The notes below the pieces were generated by a model that worked only from the letters and a program-made list of their open reading frames with translations, ran no database searches and was not told the origin of the DNA. A program made the position numbers and the translations under genes. Shown here piece after piece: positions 25,930-34,642 of a stretch of DNA of 64,000 bases. The stretch's first letter is position 1. Every line of letters starts with the position of its first letter. Location of the stretch: positions 124,001 to 188,000 of the forward strand of contig NZ_JABJWH010000040.1 in NCBI RefSeq assembly GCF_015265435.1. Reading direction: 5' to 3'. The DNA is from Alloalcanivorax profundimaris. Lineage in GTDB: Bacteria; Pseudomonadota; Gammaproteobacteria; Pseudomonadales; Alcanivoracaceae.

Positions 25930-26588
25930 GGCCGGTACAGCTCGTCCAGGTCGGCCAGGGTCAGGGCCGCCGCCGGGGCATCCAGCACCAACTCGCCGTG
26001 GCGCAGGCCCAGCACCCGCTGGAAGCAGGCCAGGGCCAGGGCGCGGTCGTGCATGGCCACCACGGCGGTGTCGTGGGTGGCCAGGGCCCGTTGCATCAGC
26101 GCCAGGCCCTGGTGTTCGTCCAGGTTGGAGACCGGCTCGTCGCCGAGCAGCACCGGGCGGCGGGTATACAGGGCGCGGCCCAGGGCGGTGCGCTGGGCCT
26201 GGCCGCCGGACAGCCGGTCGACGCTGGTGAACAGCTTGTCGGCGAGGCCCAGTTCGGCGGCCAGGGCGCCCACCTCGGCGCGGTCGGCGGCGGCCGGGCG
26301 CAGCAGGGTGCGCAGGTTGTGCCAGGTGCCGTGGCGGTGCAGGCCGCCCATGTAGATGTTGTGGAACACGCTGAGCATGGGCACCAGGGCCTGCTCCTGG
26401 GGGCACCAGGCGCACAGGGCCTGGCGCTGTTCACGCAGGGCGGCCAGCAGGGTGGACTTGCCGCTGCCGGAGGCGCCCAGCAGAGCCACGGTTTCGCCGC
26501 GCCGCACGCTCAGGTCCAGGGCGGCGAACACGGTGGCGTCGCCGTGGCCCAGGCGCGCGCCGTGGAACCGGAACAGAGCCTCGCTCAC
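25926..26588 (-). CDS. ABC transporter ATP-binding protein (PhnC-like), selenium cluster
   Basis: The 220-residue ATPase has Walker A GASGSGKST (near residue 37), a Q-loop region, signature LSGGQAQR and Walker B VLLGDEPVSNLDE. It supplies energy for the fused permease at 24406 and the binding protein at 26593. The start is a GTG at 26588, 4 bp after the binding-protein stop; the 3' end overlaps the permease start. PhnC-type and lipoprotein-release-type ATPases are similar in sequence, so the specificity comes from context. Confidence 0.88.
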   Translation of the reverse strand: MSEALFRFHGARLGHGDATVFAALDLSVRRGETVALLGASGSGKSTLLAALREQRQALCAWCPQEQALVPMLSVFHNIYMGGLHRHGTWHNLRTLLRPAAADRAEVGALAAELGLADKLFTSVDRLSGGQAQRTALGRALYTRRPVLLGDEPVSNLDEHQGLALMQRALATHDTAVVAMHDRALALACFQRVLGLRHGELVLDAPAAALTLADLDELYRP

Positions 26589-26592
26589 CGCG

Positions 26593-27495
26593 TCAGTCCA
26601 GCAGGCCGATGGCCTCGGCGGTGTCCTCGATGGCCTGGTAGTCGTCGTTGGACGCCGGCACGAAGCGGTGGCGCGGGAAGGCCTCCAGCAGGGCCGGGTC
26701 GTCGATGGCCAGCAGCGCGTCGGTGACCCGTTCGGTGAAGCCGTCGCCGAAGCGCTCGTCCAGGTCGCCGCGCACGGTCCAGTGGTAGTCCGGGTAGGGC
26801 GGGGTTTCCCAGATCACGCGCACTTTGTCGGTGTCCACCTTGCCGTCCTCCAGGGCCCGTTCCCAGACCTTGTAGTTGAGCGCGCCGGTGGCGTAGGCGC
26901 CGCTTTGCACCAGGGCCAGGGTGCGGTTGTGGTCGCCGCTGAAGCCGACCTTGTCGATCAGCGCCTGGGGCGCGGCGCCGAACCGTTCGCGGAAGAAGTA
27001 CTCCGGCATCAGGCGCCCGGAGGTGCTGCCCTTGGAGCCGAAGGTGAACGACGGCTGCTCGGCGAACGCGTCCGGCAGGCTGTCGCCGGGTTCCAGGCCG
27101 GTGTCGGCGTGGGCGATGAAGTAGGACTTGAAGGCGGTGTCCTCCTCGCCCTGGGCGACGGCCCGGGAGCCGGGCACCAGGCGGCGCGCCTGGACACCGG
27201 ACAGGCCGCCGAACCAGGCCATCTGCACCTGGTCGTTGCGGAAGGCGGTGACCGCCGCCGGGTAGGATTTCACCGGCACATAGTCCACCGGCACCTCCAG
27301 GGTTTCCTCCAGGTAGTCGGCCACCTGGCCGAAGCGTTTTTCCAGCTGGGATTCATCCTGATCGGGAATCGCGGTGAACGTGAAGGTGGGCGCCTGTTCG
27401 GCGGGGCCGCAGGCGCTGAGCAGCAGGGCGGCGCCGGCGGCGGCCATCAGGGTACGGGCAACCCGCGAGGCGCGGGTGGCAATCGGCAAGGGCAT
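26593..27495 (-). CDS. PhnD-like substrate-binding lipoprotein, putative selenate/selenite
   Basis: The 300-residue lipoprotein (lipobox LLSAC, Cys29) has a type 2 periplasmic-binding fold: FTAIPDQDESQLEKRF, MAWFGGLSGVQARR, FGSKGSTSGRLMPEY and an RVIWETPPYPDYHW segment. It resembles phosphate/phosphonate-binding PhnD proteins, specifically the group that co-occurs with selD and mnmH and is annotated as putative selenate-binding (TIGR04553 from memory). Direct evidence for the ligand is lacking. GGAG precedes the ATG at 27495; an 84-bp gap separates it from mnmH upstream. Confidence 0.85.
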   Translation of the reverse strand: MPLPIATRASRVARTLMAAAGAALLLSACGPAEQAPTFTFTAIPDQDESQLEKRFGQVADYLEETLEVPVDYVPVKSYPAAVTAFRNDQVQMAWFGGLSGVQARRLVPGSRAVAQGEEDTAFKSYFIAHADTGLEPGDSLPDAFAEQPSFTFGSKGSTSGRLMPEYFFRERFGAAPQALIDKVGFSGDHNRTLALVQSGAYATGALNYKVWERALEDGKVDTDKVRVIWETPPYPDYHWTVRGDLDERFGDGFTERVTDALLAIDDPALLEAFPRHRFVPASNDDYQAIEDTAEAIGLLD

Positions 27496-27579
27496 GGTCG
27501 TCTCCGTTCAATGGGGAGTCGGGCCGGACCGTTATCAACGCCCGCCGCTGGTCCGGTCAGCGCGGCGGGCCGGTTTTCT

Positions 27580-28671
27580 TCAAGCGTCGCGCAGGAACGC
27601 CAGCACTTCGTCCCGCGTGCCCTGGAACAGGATATCCCCGTCCCGGTGCTTGCTCATCATGTAGTCGTACATGGGATCGTAATAGCCGGCCAGCAGATCG
27701 CGGATCCAGCCCCGGTGGGCGTCACTCTCGCCGTGCCGGCGCTGCTGCTCCAGGGCGTCCGCCAGGCGCCGGCGCAGGTCCTCGTGCCGGGCGCCGCCCA
27801 GCCGCCTGCGGATGCGGTCCATGGCTGCCAGCAGATCGCCGGCCAGCCGTTCGAAGGCGTGGGCCGGACCGTAATGGCGCCGGTATTCGTCCAGCGGGCC
27901 GAGCACATAGTCCTCCAGGGTCACCTGGACCCGGGCCTCCAGGGGTTCCTCGATCAACACCCGGGGCGCGTCCTTGAGGCGCGCCTGCAGGCGCGTGGGC
28001 AGGAAGCAACGGCCGATGAGCTTGCTTTCGTCCTCGGCCACCACCCGCTCCACCCCGCGGTCCGCCAGGCGCAGCAGGTCGATGGCGAGCCGGTTCTCGA
28101 AGTCGATCTGGGTGGGCTGGCCGCCGGGGCGGCGGCCGAAGGCGGAGCCACGGTGATGGGCCAGGCCCTCCAGATCCACGGCGTTGTCCAGTTGCCGGAT
28201 CACCCGGGTCTTGGCGCAGCCGGTGCGCCCGCCCAGCACCCACAGCGGCTGGCGGGCGAGCTGGGCGTCCAGGCTTTCCAGCAGGAAGCGGCGCATGGCC
28301 TTGTAGCCGCCCACCACCAGGGGAACGTCGATGCCTTCGTTGGCCAGCCAGGCCTGGGTGGTGCGGCTGCGCAGACCGCCCCGGAAGCAGTACAGGTAGC
28401 CGTCCGGGTGGTCCGCCCGCCATTGCCGCCAGGCGTTCAGGCGGGCCCGTTTGACGCGGCCGCTGACCAGCTCGTTACCCAGGTCGATGGCGGCGGCCTG
28501 GCCGGCCTGCTTGTAGCGGATGCCGACCTTGTGCCGTTCGCCATCGTCGAGCAGGGGCAGGTTGGTGGCGCCGGGGAAGGCGCCCTTGGCGAACTCCACC
28601 GGCGCGCGCACGTCCAGCAGCGGGGCGCGGTTAAGAAAGAGGGCGCGGTAGTCGCGGGTATCGTCGGCCAT
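27580..28671 (-). CDS. mnmH: tRNA 2-selenouridine synthase
   Basis: The 363-residue product has an N-terminal rhodanese domain (about 10-125) with catalytic Cys95 in LYCFRGGLRSR and a C-terminal P-loop domain with GGRTGCAKT (about 147-155). SelU/MnmH geranylates 2-thiouridine at the wobble position of certain tRNAs and replaces it with selenium from selenophosphate. The selD product downstream supplies that donor. No selA/selB or selenocysteine tRNA is seen here, so the visible use of selenium is tRNA modification. It starts 16 bp after the MaoC-like gene. Confidence 0.95.
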   Translation of the reverse strand: MADDTRDYRALFLNRAPLLDVRAPVEFAKGAFPGATNLPLLDDGERHKVGIRYKQAGQAAAIDLGNELVSGRVKRARLNAWRQWRADHPDGYLYCFRGGLRSRTTQAWLANEGIDVPLVVGGYKAMRRFLLESLDAQLARQPLWVLGGRTGCAKTRVIRQLDNAVDLEGLAHHRGSAFGRRPGGQPTQIDFENRLAIDLLRLADRGVERVVAEDESKLIGRCFLPTRLQARLKDAPRVLIEEPLEARVQVTLEDYVLGPLDEYRRHYGPAHAFERLAGDLLAAMDRIRRRLGGARHEDLRRRLADALEQQRRHGESDAHRGWIRDLLAGYYDPMYDYMMSKHRDGDILFQGTRDEVLAFLRDA

Positions 28672-28687
28672 GGCGCCAGCGCGGCGG

Positions 28688-29563
28688 TCAGTCGCCGAGC
28701 AGGCGCAGCTGACCGGTCAGGTGGGGTTTGACGCCGTCCCGGGCCAGCACCCGGAAATCCAGGCCGCCGTCCACGTCTTGTTGCTCGAACTTCACGGTGG
28801 CGGGAATGAACATGGGCAGCTTGAACTGCACGTCCACCCGGAACGCCTCCTCCGGCAGTTGCTGCTGCAACTGGCCCAGCGCGCGGGCCTTGGACCACAT
28901 ACCGTGGGCGATCTGGCGCTTGAAACCGAACAGTCTGGCGGTGAGCGGGTAGAGGTGGATCGGGTTGCGGTCGCCGGACACGGCGCCGTAGCGGCGGCCG
29001 GTATTGCCGGGCACCTTCCATTCGATGGTGTCGGTGGCCGGGGTGGGCTCGCCGGACGCTTTTTTCTCGTCCTTGCGGCCGTGGCCGCCACCCCGGAAGA
29101 AGTTGATCGATTCGCTGGACCAGACCCGCTCGCCGGCGGTGCTGACCACGGTGAAGATGGAGAACTCCCAGCCTTTTTCCACCTGATTCAGGTTGCCCAG
29201 GGAGCACTTGATGTTGAGCTGCTCGCGCTCGGCGATGGGGCGGTACTGGGTGATGCGGTTGCGCACGTGCACCAGGCCCATGGCCGGGAACGGGAAGCCC
29301 TCTTCCATCATCAGCGCCATGTGCAGCGGGAAGGCGTGGATGTGCGGGTAGGTCACCGGCAGGCGGCCGTCGGCGCTGAATCCGCAGACCTTGCGGTAGG
29401 CTTTCAGGTGCTTGCTGTCCAGGCCCACGTCGTTGAGGCGCAGCCCCACGTTGGGCAGGGTCGGACTCTTGCCCGGCTTGACCCCGGCGCGCAGCACCGC
29501 CTTGGCGAAATTCACCGGCATCGCCGGCGCGTGGCGGAGTTCGCGGAAGTGGACTTCACTCAT
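28688..29563 (-). CDS. MaoC-like hotdog dehydratase/hydratase
   Basis: The 291-residue product has an N-terminal hotdog-like half (about 25-140) and a C-terminal MaoC/R-specific hydratase half (about 165-290) with the motif YGAVSGDRNPIHLYPL followed by IAHGMW, whose Asp and His are the catalytic pair. It probably hydrates enoyl-CoA thioesters or dehydrates 3-hydroxyacyl thioesters. The ATG at 29563 is preferred over an in-frame start at 29587 because it opens the conserved region. It is followed by mnmH after 16 bp, so it may head the selenium transcript although the functions look unrelated. The 135 bp upstream contain a TATACT box on this strand without a clear -35. Confidence 0.85.
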   Translation of the reverse strand: MSEVHFRELRHAPAMPVNFAKAVLRAGVKPGKSPTLPNVGLRLNDVGLDSKHLKAYRKVCGFSADGRLPVTYPHIHAFPLHMALMMEEGFPFPAMGLVHVRNRITQYRPIAEREQLNIKCSLGNLNQVEKGWEFSIFTVVSTAGERVWSSESINFFRGGGHGRKDEKKASGEPTPATDTIEWKVPGNTGRRYGAVSGDRNPIHLYPLTARLFGFKRQIAHGMWSKARALGQLQQQLPEEAFRVDVQFKLPMFIPATVKFEQQDVDGGLDFRVLARDGVKPHLTGQLRLLGD

Positions 29564-29698
29564 AGCAGCGTCCTTGAATCTGTACAAAAAAGGTCCGGAA
29601 AACTATGGGGACAGTATAGGCAGCGCTCTGGAGCGTCTGATTGGCCGTTCCGCCTGAAAGGTTGCTGGTAGAGCCTATTATTTGCCGCCGGCCGTCGC

Positions 29699-30352
29699 TC
29701 AGGCCGGCGCGCCGGTCTCGGAACGCCATTGGGCGACGCCGAAATAGATCAGCCGGACCTGTTTTTCCGCCAGGATCAGCATCTCCCGCTGGCCGGCCTC
29801 GTCGTCCTCGTCCAGCTCCAGCATCTCCTGGGTGAGCGCCACCACGCTGTTGACCACCAGGGACGCCATCATCTGCAGATCCTCGGCGCTCACCTGCACC
29901 AGGAACGGAAAACGGGCCATGTCCATGGCCAGCTCGCTCACGAACAGGCGGATTTCCCGGCGGATCGCCTGGCGCATGGTGGCGGAGCCGCCGTACAGCT
30001 CCTTGGACACGAACAGGAAATGGGTGCGGTTGTTGCGCACGTAGGTGAAGAAGGTCTCCATGGAGCCCCGGATCATGCGCTCGTTGGGCAGTTCCTGCTG
30101 GCGCACCTCGCGCATCATTTGGCGCAGGGTGCGGAACGACTCGTCCAGCAGGGTCAGGCCCAGGGCGCTCATGTCCGGGAAGTGCCGGTAGAAGGCGGTG
30201 GGCACCACGCCGGCGCGTTTGGTCACCTCGCGCAGGCTCAGCGAAGAGAACGGGGCCTTGCGGGCCACCAGGTCCAGGGCCGCGTCCATGAGCGCCTGAC
30301 GCGTGCGTCCGCGCTTGGGCCGCCGCCCGCGGGCCGGCGTTTCTCTGCTCAT
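29699..30352 (-). CDS. desT: DesT/FabR-type TetR repressor of fatty acid desaturation
   Basis: The 217-residue product has a TetR HTH (about 20-65, with SLSLREVTKRAG and TAFYRHFPDM) and the FabR/DesT C-terminal domain (YVRNNRTHFLFVSKELYGG). In Pseudomonas aeruginosa DesT senses the ratio of saturated to unsaturated acyl-CoA and controls desCB. The divergent arrangement with desC-desB is the same here, and the shared 255-bp spacer contains a near-perfect palindrome at 30538 that fits an operator. Confidence 0.9.
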   Translation of the reverse strand: MSRETPARGRRPKRGRTRQALMDAALDLVARKAPFSSLSLREVTKRAGVVPTAFYRHFPDMSALGLTLLDESFRTLRQMMREVRQQELPNERMIRGSMETFFTYVRNNRTHFLFVSKELYGGSATMRQAIRREIRLFVSELAMDMARFPFLVQVSAEDLQMMASLVVNSVVALTQEMLELDEDDEAGQREMLILAEKQVRLIYFGVAQWRSETGAPA

Positions 30353-30537
30353 GGTCTGGCTCCCCGATGGTGATTGTTATGCGCGCCGTCCACGGCGGTC
30401 ACCTTTCGGGCCGCCGAGGGCATGACGTTGGCAATGGCTCCTGGCCATTCATGTAAACCTGAATTTTTCGCCATGTTATTCAAATTTCTCTCCCGGATAC
30501 ATACAACTACTTGATTTTCCTGTGTAAAAAAATATTT

Positions 30538-30553
30538 GTGAACACGTGTTGAC
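30538..30553. promoter_or_regulatory. Probable DesT operator
   Basis: GTGAACACGTGTTGAC is a 16-bp palindrome with a single mismatched pair. It overlaps the -35 box of the desC promoter (30549). GTGAACA/TGTTCAC halves resemble FabR/DesT sites as I remember them. A second short inverted repeat, AAGTG-CA-CACTT, lies at 30576-30587 over the -10/start region. Confidence 0.65.
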
Positions 30554-30577
30554 TGAAAATGGTGGTCGCGGTAAAAA
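30549..30577 (+). promoter_or_regulatory. desCB promoter
   Basis: TTGACT (30549-30554) and TAAAAA (30572-30577) are separated by 17 bp, matching sigma-70 at 5 of 6 and 4 of 6 positions. The expected start of transcription is near 30584, giving a leader of about 24 nt before the desC ATG. Confidence 0.6.
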
Positions 30578-30607
30578 GTGCACACTTGTAAACATTCGGA
30601 GTTGGTC

Positions 30608-31693
30608 ATGCACTTGGAGACGCGTTTCGACACCGCCGGCTGGATGCGCCGTCTGGGCAAGGCCCTGGCCACGCCCTTCGACCCGGAGGACTACCTGGCA
30701 CTGTTCGACGCTCGCCATTCGGCCCGGGAAATCCGCGCCCGGGTGCACCGGGTGCGCCGCGAAGGCGACCGGGCGGTGACCCTGGAGCTGGCGCCCAACC
30801 GGCTCTGGAGACCGCATAAAGCGGGCCAGCATGTGATGCTTGGCGTGGATATCGGCGGGGTGCGTCACCAGCGTTGCTTTTCCCTGTCCTCGGCGCCCTC
30901 CGACCCGCGCCCGGCGATCACCGTGAAGCGCCATGGCCCCGGCGGCGTCAGTGACCACCTGGTGAACCACTGCCGGGAAGGGGACCTGGTCACTCTGTCC
31001 CCGGCCACCGGTGACTTCGTGCTGCCGGAAGCCGCACCGGAGCGCATTCTGTTCCTTACCGCCGGCTCCGGGGTAACACCTGTTCACAGTATCGTGAAGT
31101 CCCTGCTCGCGTCCAACTATGAGGGACAGCTGGTCTGGGCCCACTTCGAGCGTGGCTATCACCAGTGGCTCCTCGGCGAGAGCCTGCGTGGCCTGGCCTT
31201 GGACGATCGTCTCGATTTCCGGCTGGTGCTCACCGGCGACACGCCCCGGGACGGTGACCAGGCCGGTCGCCTGAATGAACACTGGCTCACCGAACAGGTG
31301 CCGGACGCCGCCGGGCGCACGCTGTTCACCTGTGGCCCGGAAGGCTTCCTGGACACGGTGATCGATTGGCACCGGCGGCACGGTCTCGCGCCCCTTTTCC
31401 ACGAGCGTTTCCAGAGCGCGCCGGCCAGCGGCGGCGACGGCGGCCGGGTGCGTTTCGCGCGCAGCGGCGGCGACGTCCAGGCCGAGGGCGCCCAGTCGCT
31501 GCTGGAAGCGGCGGAGGCCGCCGGCCTGCGGCCCAAGCACGGCTGCCGCATGGGCATCTGCCATACCTGCAAGTGCCGCGTTACCCGGGGCCGGGTGCGC
31601 GACCTGCAAAGCGGCGCCCGCCGGGAACTGGCCGATCAGGAAATCCGAATTTGCGTGCACGGCGCCGATGGCGACGTGGAACTGGATCTCTAA
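30608..31693 (+). CDS. desC: Ferredoxin/NADPH reductase partner of acyl-CoA desaturase
   Basis: The 361-residue protein has an FAD-binding ferredoxin-reductase domain (about 35-135, with RCFSLSSAP), an NAD(P)-binding domain (about 140-255, FLTAGSGVTP and LFTCGPEGF) and a C-terminal 2Fe-2S ferredoxin domain (about 275-361) with CRMGICHTC (C-x4-C-x2-C) and a distal ICVHG. It passes electrons from NAD(P)H to DesB. The ATG at 30608 follows GGAG with 6-nt spacing; an upstream in-frame GTG at 30578 would sit within the predicted promoter. It forms an operon with desB (11-bp gap). Confidence 0.92.
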   Translation: MHLETRFDTAGWMRRLGKALATPFDPEDYLALFDARHSAREIRARVHRVRREGDRAVTLELAPNRLWRPHKAGQHVMLGVDIGGVRHQRCFSLSSAPSDPRPAITVKRHGPGGVSDHLVNHCREGDLVTLSPATGDFVLPEAAPERILFLTAGSGVTPVHSIVKSLLASNYEGQLVWAHFERGYHQWLLGESLRGLALDDRLDFRLVLTGDTPRDGDQAGRLNEHWLTEQVPDAAGRTLFTCGPEGFLDTVIDWHRRHGLAPLFHERFQSAPASGGDGGRVRFARSGGDVQAEGAQSLLEAAEAAGLRPKHGCRMGICHTCKCRVTRGRVRDLQSGARRELADQEIRICVHGADGDVELDL

Positions 31694-31704
31694 GGAGGTT
31701 TTGC

Positions 31705-32826
31705 ATGAACGCCAAGGTAGAAGAACTGGATCCGATTATCCTTGAACGGGGTGGCACCCGGCTCACCCGGTCCCAGGTGGAGGCCTTCGGCCGCGAGATC
31801 GACGCCCTCCGCGAGGAGATCATGAACGACCTGGGCGAGGCGGACGCGCGCTACATCCGCCGTTTGGTGAAGACCCAGAAGGGCATGGAACTGGCCGGCC
31901 GCGGCCTGCTGTTCCTGGGCGTGCTGCCGCCGGCCTGGCTGGCCGGCACGGCGCTGCTGTCGGTGTCCAAGATCCTGGAGAACATGGAAATCGGCCACAA
32001 CGTGATGCACGCCCAGTGGGACTGGCTCAACGACCCGGCCCTGGATTCCTCCACCTACGACTGGGACAACACCTGCCCGGCGGAGCAGTGGAAGCATTCG
32101 CACAACTACATGCACCACACCTTCACCAACGTGGTGGGCAAGGACCGGGACGTGGGCTACGGCATCATGCGCCTGTCCGACGAGCAGCGCTGGAACCCGC
32201 TGTACCTGTTCCAGCCCGCCTACAACTGGGTGCTGGCGGCGCTGTTCCAGTGGGGCGTGGCGTTCCACGACCTGGAGTACGAGAAGCTGCTCAAGGGCGA
32301 GAAGAGCTGGGCGGAATACCGGGTGCAGCGGCGCAAGATCATGAAGAAGGTGCGCAAGCAGGTGCTCAAGGACTACCTGCTGTTCCCGGCCCTGGCCGGG
32401 CCTTTCTTCCCGTTCGTGTTCGCCGGCAACCTGAGCGCCAACCTGGCCCGTAACCTGTGGGCCTATCTGATCATCTTCTGCGGCCACTTCACCGAGCACG
32501 CGGAGATGTTCACCGAGGAGGAGATCGTCGGCGAGACCCGGGGCCAGTGGTACCTGCGTCAGCTGCTGGGTTCCTCCAATCTGGAAGGCGGGCCGCTGTT
32601 CCATATCATGAGCGGCAACCTGAGCCACCAGATCGAGCACCACCTGTTCCCGGACATGCCGTCCAACCGCTACCGCCAGGCGGCGCCCCGGGTGCGCGCC
32701 ATCGCCGAGCGCTACGGGCTGCACTACAACACCGGCCGGCTGAGCCGTCAGTTCGGCACCGTCCTCAAGCGGATCCACCGGCTGGCGCTGCCCGGTCGCC
32801 GACGTGCGAATTCCGCACCGGTGTGA
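31705..32826 (+). CDS. desB: Membrane acyl-CoA delta-9 desaturase
   Basis: The 373-residue integral membrane di-iron desaturase carries the three histidine boxes GHNVMHAQWD, HSHNYMHHTF and HQIEHHLFPD, with hydrophobic segments near 65-85 and 210-245. It inserts a double bond into long saturated acyl chains using electrons from DesC. The start follows a full consensus Shine-Dalgarno (TAAGGAGGT), implying strong translation. In P. aeruginosa DesB acts on acyl-CoA taken up from outside; the same is expected here. Confidence 0.92.
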   Translation: MNAKVEELDPIILERGGTRLTRSQVEAFGREIDALREEIMNDLGEADARYIRRLVKTQKGMELAGRGLLFLGVLPPAWLAGTALLSVSKILENMEIGHNVMHAQWDWLNDPALDSSTYDWDNTCPAEQWKHSHNYMHHTFTNVVGKDRDVGYGIMRLSDEQRWNPLYLFQPAYNWVLAALFQWGVAFHDLEYEKLLKGEKSWAEYRVQRRKIMKKVRKQVLKDYLLFPALAGPFFPFVFAGNLSANLARNLWAYLIIFCGHFTEHAEMFTEEEIVGETRGQWYLRQLLGSSNLEGGPLFHIMSGNLSHQIEHHLFPDMPSNRYRQAAPRVRAIAERYGLHYNTGRLSRQFGTVLKRIHRLALPGRRRANSAPV

Positions 32827-32898
32827 TGTGGTTCCGGGTCCCATGACGGTATGCTAGTCTGCGGACTTGGTGTTTACCGTTGGGGAAGTTGCAAAAGG

Positions 32899-33927
32899 AT
32901 GGCAGAACTGACCGATTCCGGCGTGCTCCTGCGAATGGCGTACCGGGCCATGCTCAACGCGGATATTGATGCCGACGCGGTGCTGGCCGAACTGGGCCTG
33001 GACCGCTCGATACTGGACATACCGGATTTGCGCACGCCCCACGATGGCCAGGAATGGTTCTGGGAGGCGTTGGAAAAGGTGTCCGGCGACCCCCATGTGG
33101 GCCTGCATCTGGGCAAGCACATTCCGGTGTACAAGGGGCAGGTGCTGGAGTACCTGTTCCTCTCCAGCCCCAATTTCGGCGAGGGCCTGGACCGGGCGCT
33201 GAGCTACCAGCGGCTGCTGTCCGACGCCGCCAGCGCCGAGCTGTTCCGGGAAGGCGACCGGGTGTTCCTGCGGCAACCGTTCTGGGGTCGCCGCCTGTCG
33301 CACCTCAACGAATGCGTGATGATGGGCCTGATCAAGTTCTTCCGCTTCGTCACCGACGACGCCTTCGAGCCCCTGGAAGTGCACTTCGGCCACACCATCC
33401 AGGGCGACCTGCTGGAATACGAACGGGCCTTCGACTGCCCGGTGAAATTCGACATGCCGTCGGTGGGCGTCTACTTCGACGCGGCCCTGCTGTCGCTGTC
33501 CTCCGCCCACCACGAGCCGGAGCTGCTGCGTCTCCACGAGCAGCTCGCCAGCGAGCAGGTGGCGCGCCTGGAGAAGCAGGACCTGGTGGCCCAGGTGAAC
33601 CGGCTGATCGCCGAGTTGCTGGAATCCGGCCACGCCAATCTGGAAGAGGTGGCGGAGCGGCTCGGCATCAAGGCCCGCCAGTTGCGCACCCGGCTGGCCG
33701 ACGCCGGCACCAACTTCAACCAACTGGTGGCGGATTACCGCTGCAAGCTGGCCAAGCGCCTGCTGGCCGGCACCGATGAATCCATCGACGAGATCGTCTA
33801 TCTCACCGGCTTTTCCGAGCCGTCCACCTTCTACCGGGCCTTCAAGCGCTGGGTGGGCATGACGCCCATCGAATACCGGCGCATGAAGGCCGAGGAAGAC
33901 GCCGCCGAGGCGCGCGGCGAGCTCTGA
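32899..33927 (+). CDS. AraC family regulator with arabinose-binding-type N-terminal domain (OruR/ArgR class)
   Basis: The 342-residue product has an N-terminal PF12625-type ligand domain (about 10-195) and a C-terminal AraC HTH (about 235-330) with LEEVAERLGIKARQLRTRL and YLTGFSEPSTFYRAFKRWVG. The start at 32899 (MAELTDSG) is preceded by AAAAGG. Members near lipid-metabolism genes often sense fatty acids or alcohols, but the target is unknown. Its TGA abuts the stop of the convergent fxsA gene, forming TGATCA. Confidence 0.88.
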   Translation: MAELTDSGVLLRMAYRAMLNADIDADAVLAELGLDRSILDIPDLRTPHDGQEWFWEALEKVSGDPHVGLHLGKHIPVYKGQVLEYLFLSSPNFGEGLDRALSYQRLLSDAASAELFREGDRVFLRQPFWGRRLSHLNECVMMGLIKFFRFVTDDAFEPLEVHFGHTIQGDLLEYERAFDCPVKFDMPSVGVYFDAALLSLSSAHHEPELLRLHEQLASEQVARLEKQDLVAQVNRLIAELLESGHANLEEVAERLGIKARQLRTRLADAGTNFNQLVADYRCKLAKRLLAGTDESIDEIVYLTGFSEPSTFYRAFKRWVGMTPIEYRRMKAEEDAAEARGEL

Positions 33928-34485
33928 TCAGCGCGGGCCGTCGCGCCCGCTGTCCTCCTCGTTCTCGTCCAGGGTCAGCGGGCGGCGCCGCTGGTCGCCG
34001 TCGTTGGCCGGCTCCCGGTCCACGCTGGCGTCGCCGTCGTAGACGTTGCCGCCGCCGGGCCCGCCTCGCCACCGAGTGCTCTGATAGAAAAACACGCCGC
34101 CGTTGCCGCCCCGGGAGGCGAACGCCTGCACCGCGCCGCGCCGGATCAGCCGCTCCGCCAGGGCGCGGCGGGTGAACGGCAGCAGCAGCACGAAGCCCAG
34201 GGCATCGGTGATGAACCCGGGGGTGATCAGGAAGGCGCCGCCGAGCAGCAGCATCATGCCCTCCACCAGCTCGCGGCCGGGCATCTCGCCCCGGTTCATG
34301 CGCTCATTGAGCCGCACCCAGGTATCCAGCCCCTGACGGCGGAACAGCACGCTGCCGATCAGGGCGGTGGTCACCACGGCGACGATGGTGACCGGCCAGC
34401 CGATCACGTCCGCCACGGCGGCAAGCACCATCACTTCCACCAGGGCGAAGATCAGAATGGTCAGAAAAACACGGCCGAAGCCCAT
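33928..34485 (-). CDS. fxsA: FxsA family membrane protein
   Basis: The 185-residue product has hydrophobic segments near 5-45 and 75-105 and the FxsA hallmark region RRQGLDTWVRLNERMNRGEM followed by LLLGGAFLITPGFITDALG. The polar C-terminus (about 120-185) is Gly/Arg/Asp rich and poorly conserved in the family. FxsA proteins are inner-membrane proteins named for effects on phage F exclusion; the physiological role is unclear. The ATG at 34485 is preferred; a GTG at 34491 is also possible. Confidence 0.88.
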   Translation of the reverse strand: MGFGRVFLTILIFALVEVMVLAAVADVIGWPVTIVAVVTTALIGSVLFRRQGLDTWVRLNERMNRGEMPGRELVEGMMLLLGGAFLITPGFITDALGFVLLLPFTRRALAERLIRRGAVQAFASRGGNGGVFFYQSTRWRGGPGGGNVYDGDASVDREPANDGDQRRRPLTLDENEEDSGRDGPR

Positions 34486-34580
34486 GGGCACCTCGAAAAC
34501 ATTACGGTTTCCTCAGAGGTGGCGGCGAAGCGGAGGGATTCAAGGGGGAGCGGGCGGAGGGAAAGGCCGGTTGGGGCAGT

Positions 34581-34608
34581 TGTAGGAGCGGCTTCAGCCG
34601 CTCCTACA
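34581..34608. repeat. REP-like compact hairpin, copy 5
   Basis: TGTAGGAGCGGCT and AGCCGCTCCTACA (13 nt each) are separated by only TC. It lies between fxsA and the long reductase gene, downstream of the latter on its strand, and probably terminates or stabilises that transcript. Confidence 0.85.
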
Positions 34609-34642
34609 GGGGCGCCCGCCAGGGACGCCCGCCGATCCAGTG

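Noticed and set aside
24406-28671. Phosphonate transporter phnCDE as the identity of the ABC genes
   Set aside because: No C-P lyase or phosphonatase genes are present, while selD and mnmH flank the transporter in the same operon.
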